Shown: one piece after another, positions 35,601-42,043 of the stretch
How the letters are laid out: each line of letters opens with the position of its first letter
How positions within the stretch are numbered: position 1 is the stretch's first letter
From: Bifidobacterium pullorum DSM 20433
GTDB lineage: Bacteria; Actinomycetota; Actinomycetes; Actinomycetales; Bifidobacteriaceae
Reading direction: 5' to 3'
Assembly (NCBI RefSeq): GCF_000771405.1
Contig: NZ_JDUI01000010.1
Coordinates: forward strand, 1 to 64,000
Length of the DNA stretch: 64,000 bases
Program-made: the position numbers and the translations under genes
The notes under the pieces: generated by a model
Told to the model about the DNA's origin: nothing
The model's database searches: none
The model's input: only the letters and a program-made list of their open reading frames with translations

Positions 35601-36924
35601 GGTGCAGAAGCCGGGCAACGACGGTGGTTGGGTCACCGTGAATCCTGGGGATGACGGTTATCCGGAGGGTGTGCGGCTCCTGTACAAGCCCGCCGCTGAT
35701 GGTGCCGCGGATTCGACGGGCACGGTGAAGGCCGTGTTCGGTGCGGATTACAAGCTGCGTCAGGGGTGGAAGTACACGCTCGAGTTCAAGGTCGTCCCGA
35801 CCGATCAGGCGTACAGCGATTACGCGGACAGCGGCTACGGCAAGGTGAAGGGCGAGGCTGGCACGGACCTGTATACGGATGCGACCAACACCCCGAAGGG
35901 TGGTGTGTCGAACACGTCGGTCGGTAAGCCGGGCTTCCGTTCGAACAAGAACGCGTATGTGGAGTACACGTCCGCGGGCAAGCCGGATCAGGCTCCTTAT
36001 GATCATCCGGTCTTGCAGGTGAAGACCGCGGAGATGACTGTGAGTAAGCAGTGGAAGGGCGGAACTGACCATAAGCCCGTTACTGTTCATCTGTACGACG
36101 ATGGCACGGACACCGGCAGGAAGTTGATGCTTCAAGCGGACGGCTGGACTGGAACGTTCGATGGGCTGATTCCCGGGCATACGTATACCGTTGTCGAGGA
36201 TTCGGTCCGTGGCTACACGTCTTCCGTGGCCTATAGCCGGAACGGATCCGACGCTGGTAGCGGCCTAACGATTGTTGATTCAGATGTGTTGGGCGTCTCT
36301 CATCCCGATCTCGAGGCGACGGTGACGAATGCACTGGAGACACGTTCCGTGCCGCTTCTGGTGGAGAAGAATCTGATCGGGCGTGACTGGGATGGCAGTG
36401 ATTCGTTTACCTTCTTGTTGACGCCGATCGGTGAGAATGCGGATAAGGCTCCCGGTCCTAGTGGTAATCAGGTCCCAGAAGCTGAAGATGGATGGCTGTT
36501 GACCGTGAAGGCGAGCGACGTTCCTCTTGGCGATGACGTCCGTATGCATAAATTCGAGTTTGATGTCCCCTTCAGCGAAGAGCCATATACATACACGATT
36601 CGGGAAGTGACGCCGGATGATCCCGAGCTTGGGATGACGTATTCGGAGGTCGTGTGGAAGCTCACCCTATACGCGAACACTGACACGGGATACAACTTTG
36701 GGTCTCCCGAACGTGTGGACGGTTCCGATGATGACTCTGGTGAACGGTCGGAGACCAGAGGGATGGTCCAGACAGTGGAATTCACCAACACGTATGTCGC
36801 TCCGGTGTCGTCTCTCCCGTTGACGGGTGGTCGTTCCACGGCTCGCACCCTGTTGCTTGCCGGTGGTGGTGTGCTGCTGGTGGCCGGTGCGGCGTGGTTG
36901 TTGGCCCGTCGTCGGCAAGTGTGA
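32611..36924 (+). CDS. Large sortase-anchored tip pilin/adhesin (fibro-slime, VWA and Cna-B-type domains)
   Basis: The product is 1,437 residues; AGGAG lies before ATG 32611. Signal peptide about 1-42 (ending AVAA); acidic Thr/Glu-rich linker (about 43-140); fibro-slime domain (about 145-480, with FEFEGDDDVWVFVDGKLVLD); a Cna-B-like segment; von Willebrand A domain (about 645-960) with MIDAS motif DVSGS; further Cna-B/SpaA-like beta domains (about 1120-1395); sorting signal LPLTGG with helix and RRRQV tail. It contains a GWYYN tandem repeat within the VWA region. This is the layout of tip pilins, which bind host or matrix and cap the shaft. The middle is AT-richer than the flanks. It is followed by the shaft pilin. 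Confidence 0.9.
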   Translation: MRGTKHDASQHQRRGIRSRLIASVAAVAMLATSIAAGTAVAADIDETDPTQQNTIVEQPQQGTENAGDQTGEQNTESEGDQTDQPQESGDTATETESDTTTEADSTEEADPKADADKADGEQSSEKQSAAVPAPLAAESRASTHVDVPDIIENVESTNDKIHVNLFDYDKGSQNDGGVNYKRTGGYYTRRNFLFGDETGTINTWTKENGGVRQGIVADNLTQSGYPRLADEHGRDDLGYLFNPEGQTKGVELKGTDVDGLFRQDEDGYYYFDSADNFAKFDKGSNSFKLYERGRFDNFDDITGAVGHGAFLPFNDLKRDGDNYIYSGNTFDGLHGYRLEGDNRTGDNTDKSSVDYFFGMTVSADFYMPDGRQVDGKDIVFEFEGDDDVWVFVDGKLVLDLGGIHDNYSGSINFTTGAVTVTDDNNAGDQDSLEHIYGSLDSLENKTHELKVFYLERGAGGSNCKFRFNLPAVPTSGEDLSVAKAVSGDVDSDAPYTMNVLLDGTSLYTGKYQLYTLSGQKVEGEQTANGGAIVVKAGQYATLTDSNITKDTKYVVREVADSARGFQVTATGNGTGDITMSSQPDDSVQSGMLTVSKDSFVTVVNTKPLGVPEHSKKIGDNGDGTYTLALDVIGKNSEETQVTTTPLDISLVLDVSGSMADYMEYEKVNASQVNRDGEYYIKDGDTYRKLTYQSGWYNGWYYNGWYYNGDRYDPSDTQFYKGSGDTKLAALKAAVNSFASATAEENKSIQVEAAKHRISLVKFSGNTYSDGDDTYWEGQNEWNHTQILQGLTSNMNQVTSAVNGLRAVGGTYSQNGLQKASEALAGARENAKKVVIFFTDGEPGKSGWDGGIAAQAINEAHGLKNETNATVYSIGVFGGANPDDTSGNFNRFMNAVSSNYPDAECTNRGNPSNDFKNLNLGDKASGDAEYYFAATNAEELDAVFEGIQSSITTGASYSNVAIVDELSQWAQVDPETVKYKTEVDGDGFHEVTSGVTLKVQKPGNDGGWVTVNPGDDGYPEGVRLLYKPAADGAADSTGTVKAVFGADYKLRQGWKYTLEFKVVPTDQAYSDYADSGYGKVKGEAGTDLYTDATNTPKGGVSNTSVGKPGFRSNKNAYVEYTSAGKPDQAPYDHPVLQVKTAEMTVSKQWKGGTDHKPVTVHLYDDGTDTGRKLMLQADGWTGTFDGLIPGHTYTVVEDSVRGYTSSVAYSRNGSDAGSGLTIVDSDVLGVSHPDLEATVTNALETRSVPLLVEKNLIGRDWDGSDSFTFLLTPIGENADKAPGPSGNQVPEAEDGWLLTVKASDVPLGDDVRMHKFEFDVPFSEEPYTYTIREVTPDDPELGMTYSEVVWKLTLYANTDTGYNFGSPERVDGSDDDSGERSETRGMVQTVEFTNTYVAPVSSLPLTGGRSTARTLLLAGGGVLLVAGAAWLLARRRQV
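34689..34733 (+). repeat. 15-bp tandem repeat in the VWA domain of the tip pilin
   Basis: GGTTGGTATAAC is followed by GGTTGGTATTACAAC twice, encoding GWYN-GWYYN-GWYYN, a Trp/Tyr-rich insert in the loop that follows the MIDAS motif. The frame-neutral unit can expand or shrink. Confidence 0.85.
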
Positions 36925-36934
36925 GTTGTTCCTC

Positions 36935-36965
36935 GCGTCCGGGCGGGTTTCGCCCGCCCGGACGC
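36935..36965 (+). promoter_or_regulatory. Strong hairpin between the tip-pilin and shaft-pilin genes
   Basis: A 13-bp perfect stem (GCGTCCGGGCGGG/CCCGCCCGGACGC) with TTTCG loop and no T-run. A second hairpin, CCCCGG-TTGTTT-CCGGGG (37078-37095), ends just before the shaft-pilin ribosome site. They may set the ratio of the two proteins through partial termination, mRNA processing or translation control. Confidence 0.6.
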
Positions 36966-37113
36966 CCCGGGGCCGTCTCGGTCCTTTGGATAACCGAATA
37001 GAGTTTCCCGCCTGTCCATTGCTCTCCCGGATGGGTTGGGGATCCTAAATGGGAGGGCGAACCATTGTTCCGATTAGCCCCGGTTGTTTCCGGGGAGGAT
37101 AGGAGAAGTTATT

Positions 37114-38799
37114 ATGAAGGGCATGTTCAAGCGGGCCCTTGCGGGTGTGGCGGCCGCCGCTCTTGCGGTGACCGGTCTGGCCCTGGGCGCGGGCGCCGCC
37201 AACGCGGCCACGGTCGCGGATTCGAATATCACGTTGCATAGTGATACGTCGTTCGTGTCCGGTCGCGTGTTCAACGCGTACAAGATCGGTGATTATTCCG
37301 ACGTGCGCGCGGAGGGTTCGGACGTGAATCGTGTGGTGACGAATCTGGCCGTGACCACGGATAAAGACTGGGCCTCGACCGATGAAGCTGTCGGCGCTCT
37401 GGTGGTCGCGATCCAGAACGCCTCGGTGGCGTTGGAGACCGTGGAGGGGCAGCCCGCTCCTGCTTACGCGAATACGCAGCTGTGGAAGGATTTCCAGAGT
37501 GGCGAGTATGCGAACAATCCGGCTGGCTTCGTCGCGAGCCTGGACACCACGGCCGCCGGCGCCAAGCTGCGTGCGATCGCCAGCGCCCTGGCCGATCAGG
37601 TCGCAGGCAAGACGGCCGATGCCAATTACACGACCACGACGGGCGATGCGTCGAAGACCTCGGTGTCCCTGACGACCGTTCCGGGCCTGTATCTGGTCAC
37701 GGACAGCATGGGTTCGCCGATCCTGATCGGCACCGCCGTCCCGGATCCGGACACTGAAAGCCAGTTCATCGACCGGTTCAAGAAGTCGGATGAGGTTCTG
37801 GGCACCGCGAATCTGAAGCCTTACGACCCGTCCGAGAAGAAGGAGGCCGTCTCCGCGGAGAACACGGTCGTGGACTTCGACCGTGAGAGCGTTTCCGTGG
37901 GCGAGACCGTCACGTATCGGGTGACGAGCAAAATCACCGGTTCCGTCGGCCAGTCCACCTACAACTGGGTGGTCAAGGACGTGTACGGTAAGGCCCTGAC
38001 CTTCAACGCGATCACCAGGGTGACCGTCGGCGGCACCGAGGTGTACGCCCAGGGAACCGAGGGGCACGAGGACGACCCGATTCACTACACCCTCGACACC
38101 GACACGGCGAATACTACGGTCGTCACGATCTCGAATGTCGCGAACATGGACGGCAAGCAGGTCGTGGTCGAGTACACGATGACCGTCAACAGCAACGCGC
38201 TCGACAACGCCGTTGCCGGTGGTCTGACGAACACCGCCTATGTGGGCCGTGACGAGGAATCCATGGGCAACGGTGACGAGGTCGAGCTGCACACGTACGG
38301 CTTCCAGTTCACCAAGACCAACAAGGCAGGTGACGAGAACCTTGCGGGCGCCGAGTTCACCATCCAGAACGCGAACGGCCAGTACCTGAAGCAGGATGCC
38401 GATACGAAGGCGTGGAGCATCGATACGGATGCGACCAAGGACACCGCGCAGAAATTCACGAGCGCCGAGACTTCGGGCGTGGTGAGCTTCCAGGGTCTGC
38501 CGGCTGGCGAGTACACGGTCGTGGAGACCAAGGCTCCGGAAGACTACATGACCCCGATCAAGATGGAGCTCACCGTGACGATCGGCAAGGACGGCACGGA
38601 GATCACCGGCGGTAATGGCTACCTGTCGGGTGATGCGGAGAACGGTTACAAGGTCTACAACGCGAAGAACGTGGCCGAGCTGCCGCTGACCGGTGCCGCG
38701 GGCACGATGCTGTTCACCGTGCTCGGCCTGCTGATCGCGGGCGCCGGCGCTCTGGTCTACATGAAGTCCCGCAGCGTCAAGCACATGCTGCGCGGCTGA
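37114..38799 (+). CDS. fimA: Major (shaft) pilin, isopeptide-forming fimbrial subunit
   Basis: The product is 561 residues from ATG 37114 with AGGAG upstream. Signal peptide about 1-33 (ending NAA); an N-terminal domain (about 35-230); a fimbrial isopeptide-formation domain (about 250-390); a Cna-B/SpaA domain with E-box YTVVETKAPEDY; sorting signal LPLTGA, helix and basic tail. Sortase C joins such subunits through a pilin-motif Lys, usually YPK; here the corresponding site reads LKPYDPSEKK, so the cross-linking Lys is uncertain. It is encoded after the tip pilin and is followed by a terminator, not by a sortase gene. The symbol is by family (FimA type 2 fimbrial subunit). Confidence 0.9.
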   Translation: MKGMFKRALAGVAAAALAVTGLALGAGAANAATVADSNITLHSDTSFVSGRVFNAYKIGDYSDVRAEGSDVNRVVTNLAVTTDKDWASTDEAVGALVVAIQNASVALETVEGQPAPAYANTQLWKDFQSGEYANNPAGFVASLDTTAAGAKLRAIASALADQVAGKTADANYTTTTGDASKTSVSLTTVPGLYLVTDSMGSPILIGTAVPDPDTESQFIDRFKKSDEVLGTANLKPYDPSEKKEAVSAENTVVDFDRESVSVGETVTYRVTSKITGSVGQSTYNWVVKDVYGKALTFNAITRVTVGGTEVYAQGTEGHEDDPIHYTLDTDTANTTVVTISNVANMDGKQVVVEYTMTVNSNALDNAVAGGLTNTAYVGRDEESMGNGDEVELHTYGFQFTKTNKAGDENLAGAEFTIQNANGQYLKQDADTKAWSIDTDATKDTAQKFTSAETSGVVSFQGLPAGEYTVVETKAPEDYMTPIKMELTVTIGKDGTEITGGNGYLSGDAENGYKVYNAKNVAELPLTGAAGTMLFTVLGLLIAGAGALVYMKSRSVKHMLRG

Positions 38800-38909
38800 A
38801 CTTCCCACACCGCATGATTGCGCAGCCGCCTGAAACCGGTTCGTCCGGTGCCGCGCAATCCGATTCGTCGGGTTGCGCGGGCGGCCTGCCGCAGTCACAA
38901 CGGTAACCC

Positions 38910-38949
38910 GTATAGGCCGATGCCCCGCTCGAAGGGCATCGGCCTATAC
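38910..38949 (+). terminator. Terminator of the pilus genes
   Basis: A 16-bp perfect stem (38910-38925 with 38934-38949, GTATAGGCCGATGCCC) and an 8-nt loop. Positions 38800-38909 hold no gene, so no sortase is part of this transcript. Confidence 0.85.
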
Positions 38950-39013
38950 ACATATTCCCGCCGCGTACACTTGAGAACGGGGGGAACAAGAGGTCAGGTT
39001 CGGCTATTGCCGG

Positions 39014-39019
39014 TACAAT
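39014..39019 (+). promoter_or_regulatory. Candidate -10 (TACAAT) of the HTH gene
   Basis: TACAAT lies 40 bp before the GTG at 39060, and AAAGGGGG precedes that start. No clear -35 was found. Confidence 0.4.
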
Positions 39020-39059
39020 TCAAAAACTCAAGAACCACAAGCAATGAAAGGGGGTTGAC

Positions 39060-39725
39060 GTGACTCGGAACAGCAGTGCATTGGGGGGAGGCATATTCAG
39101 TATTCGCGAAGTGGAATACCTGGAGTCGCTACCCGCCGTCGATCGCGTACGCAACGGGCGCATCATCTACAATGACGCCTTCAAACGCGAATGCATCCGC
39201 CGCTACCAAGCCGGAGAATCCCCCGCGGAAATCTTCCGCAGCGCCGGACTCGACTCGTCGCTGATCGGCTACAAACGCATCGAACGCAGCATCGCGCGCT
39301 GGAAAGACACCATCGCCGTAGACGACGCGAATCCCGTGGCAGACGCCTCATCCTCACTCTTCACCGTCCGCCCCACCCAACGCTGGACACCCACCTTCCG
39401 TCGTCGCATCGCCGCCGCATCCGAAACCACCACCCCTCATTACATCGACGACACCAACGACCAAACCCCCATCACCGAGCAGGACGCCGACAACGCCACC
39501 CAGGCGGACGACCGGTCCACCATGCTCAGCCTCATCATCGAGCAGCAGGCCCACTACATCTCCCAGCTCGAATCCAAACTCGGAGAACTCGAACGCATGC
39601 AGGAGATGGACATCGAACCCGAGCCGGAACCCGAGCCCGAACCGGAGACGCCGCCCCAAGGCATCCACCGCCCCGAGACGGCGGAAGAACGAGCCGCGGT
39701 CAAATCCCTCTCCACCACGGCCTGA
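39060..39725 (+). CDS. Helix-turn-helix domain protein (transposase-OrfA-like fold)
   Basis: The product is 221 residues, GTG start with AAAGGGGGTTGAC upstream. Residues about 14-85 form an HTH of the type seen in IS3-family OrfA and related stand-alone proteins: IIYNDAFKRECIRRYQAGESPAEIFRSAGL. A linker follows, then a predicted coiled coil (MLSLIIEQQAHYISQLESKL, about 157-180) and a run of alternating Pro/Glu (EPEPEPEPE). There is no second transposase frame and no terminal inverted repeats, so it is more likely a domesticated DNA-binding protein than an active element. It begins about 260 bp after the shaft pilin; a regulatory link is speculation. Confidence 0.6.
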   Translation: MTRNSSALGGGIFSIREVEYLESLPAVDRVRNGRIIYNDAFKRECIRRYQAGESPAEIFRSAGLDSSLIGYKRIERSIARWKDTIAVDDANPVADASSSLFTVRPTQRWTPTFRRRIAAASETTTPHYIDDTNDQTPITEQDADNATQADDRSTMLSLIIEQQAHYISQLESKLGELERMQEMDIEPEPEPEPEPETPPQGIHRPETAEERAAVKSLSTTA

Positions 39726-39833
39726 CCCACAACCGGCCGCGCGAATCTAACGTCCGCGCGGCCCAACCATAGCCGCACGTCCGTCGAACGACTACGATGG
39801 ACGGGGTATTAAGACAACGGCGGGGAGCAGACA

Positions 39834-40640
39834 ATGGCCGCATACATGGAGCAGAAAAACCTGGCGAACGAGATCATCGACCCGGCGCGGGCGCAGCAGA
39901 TCGCCGACGGCGTGCACCGCGTGCTCGACCGCATCGCCACGGCCACCGACGCCTCCGGGCGCGAGCAAGGTTCGGTGAAGCTGCTCGCCGCCACCAAAAC
40001 CCGCGACGTCGGCGAAATCATGGCCGCGCTCGACGCGGGCGTGCGCATGATCGGGGAAAACCGGCCGCAGGAAGTGGCCGCCAAAGCCGAAGGGCTCGCG
40101 CGGCACTGTGGCGAACGCGGATGGACGCTCGGCGCTGGCGAACCTGGCGGCGCAACCATCCCCTTCCACCTCATCGGACAGCTGCAAACCAACAAAATCA
40201 ACAAGGTCCTGCCCGTCGTCGACGTGATCGAATCCGTCGACTCTGTGGAACTCGCGGAGAAAATCGCGCGTCGGGCCGTTGCACGCGGCATCACCGTCGG
40301 CGTGCTGCTGGAGGTCAACGAATCCGGGGAAGCATCCAAGTCCGGCTGCGACCCGTCGCACGCCATCGATATCGCCCGGCAGATCGGCGCCATGGGCGGG
40401 CTGCACTTGCAAGGTCTCATGACCATCGGCGCGCATGTGAACGACGAGCGGGTCATCCGGGCGGGCTTCGCGCATCTGCGGCGACTGCGCGAACAGATTC
40501 TCGAAACGGGTGCGCCGGGCACCGCGGACTGTCGGGAACTATCCATGGGCATGACCCAGGATATGGAACTCGCCATCGCGGAAGGGTCGACCATCGTGCG
40601 CGTGGGCACCGCCATCTTCGGGGAGCGGGCATTCAAGTAG
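39834..40640 (+). CDS. YggS-family PLP-binding protein
   Basis: The product is 268 residues, with GGGGAG before ATG 39834. It is an alanine-racemase-like barrel without the second domain: LLAATKTR (PLP Lys), MIGENRPQEVAAKAE, FHLIGQLQTNKI, LMTIGAHV, LSMGMTQDMELAIAEGSTIVRVGTAIFG. Family members (YggS, PROSC) bind pyridoxal phosphate and keep vitamin B6 and amino-acid balance rather than catalyse a known reaction. A short insertion of about 15 residues (RGWTLGAGEPGGATIP) precedes the FHLIGQ strand. It is not linked to the FtsZ-cluster genes seen in many Gram-positives. Confidence 0.92.
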   Translation: MAAYMEQKNLANEIIDPARAQQIADGVHRVLDRIATATDASGREQGSVKLLAATKTRDVGEIMAALDAGVRMIGENRPQEVAAKAEGLARHCGERGWTLGAGEPGGATIPFHLIGQLQTNKINKVLPVVDVIESVDSVELAEKIARRAVARGITVGVLLEVNESGEASKSGCDPSHAIDIARQIGAMGGLHLQGLMTIGAHVNDERVIRAGFAHLRRLREQILETGAPGTADCRELSMGMTQDMELAIAEGSTIVRVGTAIFGERAFK

Positions 40641-40699
40641 CAGGTCATGCCGGGTGTGGTTTCTGGACGAACCGGGTGTTTGAACGTGAAAACCGTGGT

Positions 40700-40759
40700 G
40701 TGAAACATACCGTGAAACATGCCGTGGAACCTTGCGTGAAACAAGCCGTGGCACGTGCG
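40700..40759 (+). repeat. 12-bp tandem repeat, five units, between yggS and the FAH gene
   Basis: Units are GTGAAACATACC, GTGAAACATGCC, GTGGAACCTTGC, GTGAAACAAGCC and GTGGCACGTGCG, with another related piece (GTGAAAACCGTG) at 40686. They directly precede the -10 box of the next gene. Confidence 0.8.
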
Positions 40760-40782
40760 GTGCCGGCGTTCCCGGCCGCGCG

Positions 40783-40788
40783 TAGACT
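40783..40788 (+). promoter_or_regulatory. -10 box TAGACT of the FAH gene, probably leaderless
   Basis: TAGACT is 8 bp before ATG 40797. GGGGA in the gap could serve as a weak ribosome site if transcription starts earlier. Confidence 0.5.
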
Positions 40789-40796
40789 GGGGAACC

Positions 40797-41612
40797 ATGA
40801 GAATCGCACGCTTTTCCCTGAACGATGTTCCACGGTACGCCTTCGTGCAGTATGACGAAGCCGAGGAACGCGACTATCTGGTGGCACTCGACGGATACCC
40901 GCTCGGCGGCTCGCGCGTCAATCCCACCGGCGAACGGTACGCGCTCGACGCGGACGGCATCCGGCTGCTGGCGCCGATCATCCCCTCGAAGATCTACGGG
41001 CTGGCCAAGAACTACGAGGCGCACACGCAGTTCATGCACGAGGCCGGGCATTCCGACATCGCGCACGCGCCCGAGGACATGATGATCTTCATGAAGCCGT
41101 CCACCTCGGTGATTGGGCCGGACGATCCGATCGTCATGCCTGGGGCCTCGCACGACATGGGGTATGAGCCGGAAGTGGCGGTGGTCATCGGGCGAATCGC
41201 CAAGAACGTGCCGGTGGAACGGGCCATGGACTACGTGCTCGGATTCACCTGTACCAATGACGTGACGCTGCGCGATCTGCAGAAGCTCGACCCGATGTGG
41301 ACGCGTGCCAAGGGCTTCGACACGGCCTGCCCGCTCGGCCCGTGGATCCAGACCGAGCTCAACTGGCGGGACGCGCGGATCTCGTTCAGCCTCAACGGCG
41401 AGAATGTGCCCGAAGCCAGCGGCACCACGGCCAACCTGATCCACGGCATCCCCGAGCAGATCGCCGCCATTTCCAGCTATGCCACGTTGCTGCCCGGTGA
41501 CGTGATCCTGACCGGCACGCCGCACGCCTCCGGCTCTCTGAAGCCCGGCGATGAGGCCGTGGTGAGCGTTGAGGGCATTGGCTCGCTGAGGAACGTGGTG
41601 GTGCAGGGCTGA
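40797..41612 (+). CDS. Fumarylacetoacetate hydrolase (FAH) family protein
   Basis: The product is 271 residues from ATG 40797; the longer open frame lacks homology. An N-terminal cap of about 65 residues precedes the FAH fold: PSKIYGLAKNYEAH, MMIFMKPSTSVIGPDD, EPEVAVVIGR (metal-binding E..E), GFTCTNDVTLRDLQ, ARAKGFDT-like KGFDTACPLGPW and LLPGDVILTGTPHASG. Members hydrolyse or isomerise and decarboxylate beta-diketo acids such as oxaloacetate or acylpyruvates. The substrate cannot be told; oxaloacetate decarboxylase or acylpyruvase are the best guesses. It stands alone between yggS and clpB. Confidence 0.88.
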   Translation: MRIARFSLNDVPRYAFVQYDEAEERDYLVALDGYPLGGSRVNPTGERYALDADGIRLLAPIIPSKIYGLAKNYEAHTQFMHEAGHSDIAHAPEDMMIFMKPSTSVIGPDDPIVMPGASHDMGYEPEVAVVIGRIAKNVPVERAMDYVLGFTCTNDVTLRDLQKLDPMWTRAKGFDTACPLGPWIQTELNWRDARISFSLNGENVPEASGTTANLIHGIPEQIAAISSYATLLPGDVILTGTPHASGSLKPGDEAVVSVEGIGSLRNVVVQG

Positions 41613-41618
41613 AGCCGA

Positions 41619-41701
41619 GGTTCGCACTACTTCAGGGTTTTGGTGGGCGAGGGTTGATTTTCCGCCATTTGAAATTTCAAACCCGAGGTAGTGCGAACCT
41701 C
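41619..41701. repeat. 83-bp palindromic element with AGGTTCGCACTAC ends
   Basis: Perfect 13-bp terminal inverted repeats (41619-41631 with 41689-41701) continue inward with GGGTTT/AAACCC. It begins 6 bp after the FAH stop, so it may also work as that gene's terminator. Positions 41702-41911 contain nothing recognised. Confidence 0.75.
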
Positions 41702-41911
41702 CGTTCCGAAGCATTTGGCCTCGCCGCCTTGTTCGCCACTCGTAACCAGGAAAACCGCATTCCCCCGAAAGCGAAGTGCCGGGGATGCCCCCCGGCGTCT
41801 TGAAACCTCGTTCTAGAACCAGGGCGTGCCAATATCTATCGGTTGGCGCGTTGACATGTGAAATGAGTGAGCATCCCTGTTCAGGGCAACGACAGCGACA
41901 CAAAACGCAAA

Positions 41912-41932
41912 CTTGAGTCACTACCACTCAAG
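41912..41932. promoter_or_regulatory. HAIR operator (HspR binding site) of clpB
   Basis: CTTGAGT-N7-ACTCAAG matches the HspR-associated inverted repeat consensus exactly. It lies about 110 bp before clpB, just upstream of TAGAAT (41942-41947). In actinobacteria HspR with DnaK represses clpB and the dnaK operon until heat shock. Confidence 0.92.
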
Positions 41933-42043
41933 TTTTGGGAATAGAATGGGGTCGTGGTCGGTTGACCATATCAGACAGCGGGAATCGCGCCCGAAGACAG
42001 CCCGGCAGCAGGCCGCGGCGGGGCGCGACGCATGGAGGATGAT

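Noticed and set aside
39060..39725. Active insertion sequence
   Set aside because: Only an HTH reading frame is present, without a catalytic partner, terminal inverted repeats or target duplication.
42032..42043. Earlier ClpB start at 42032
   Set aside because: Its ribosome site would be absent, whereas GGAGG lies just before ATG 42044 and the family begins with MxQKFTT.
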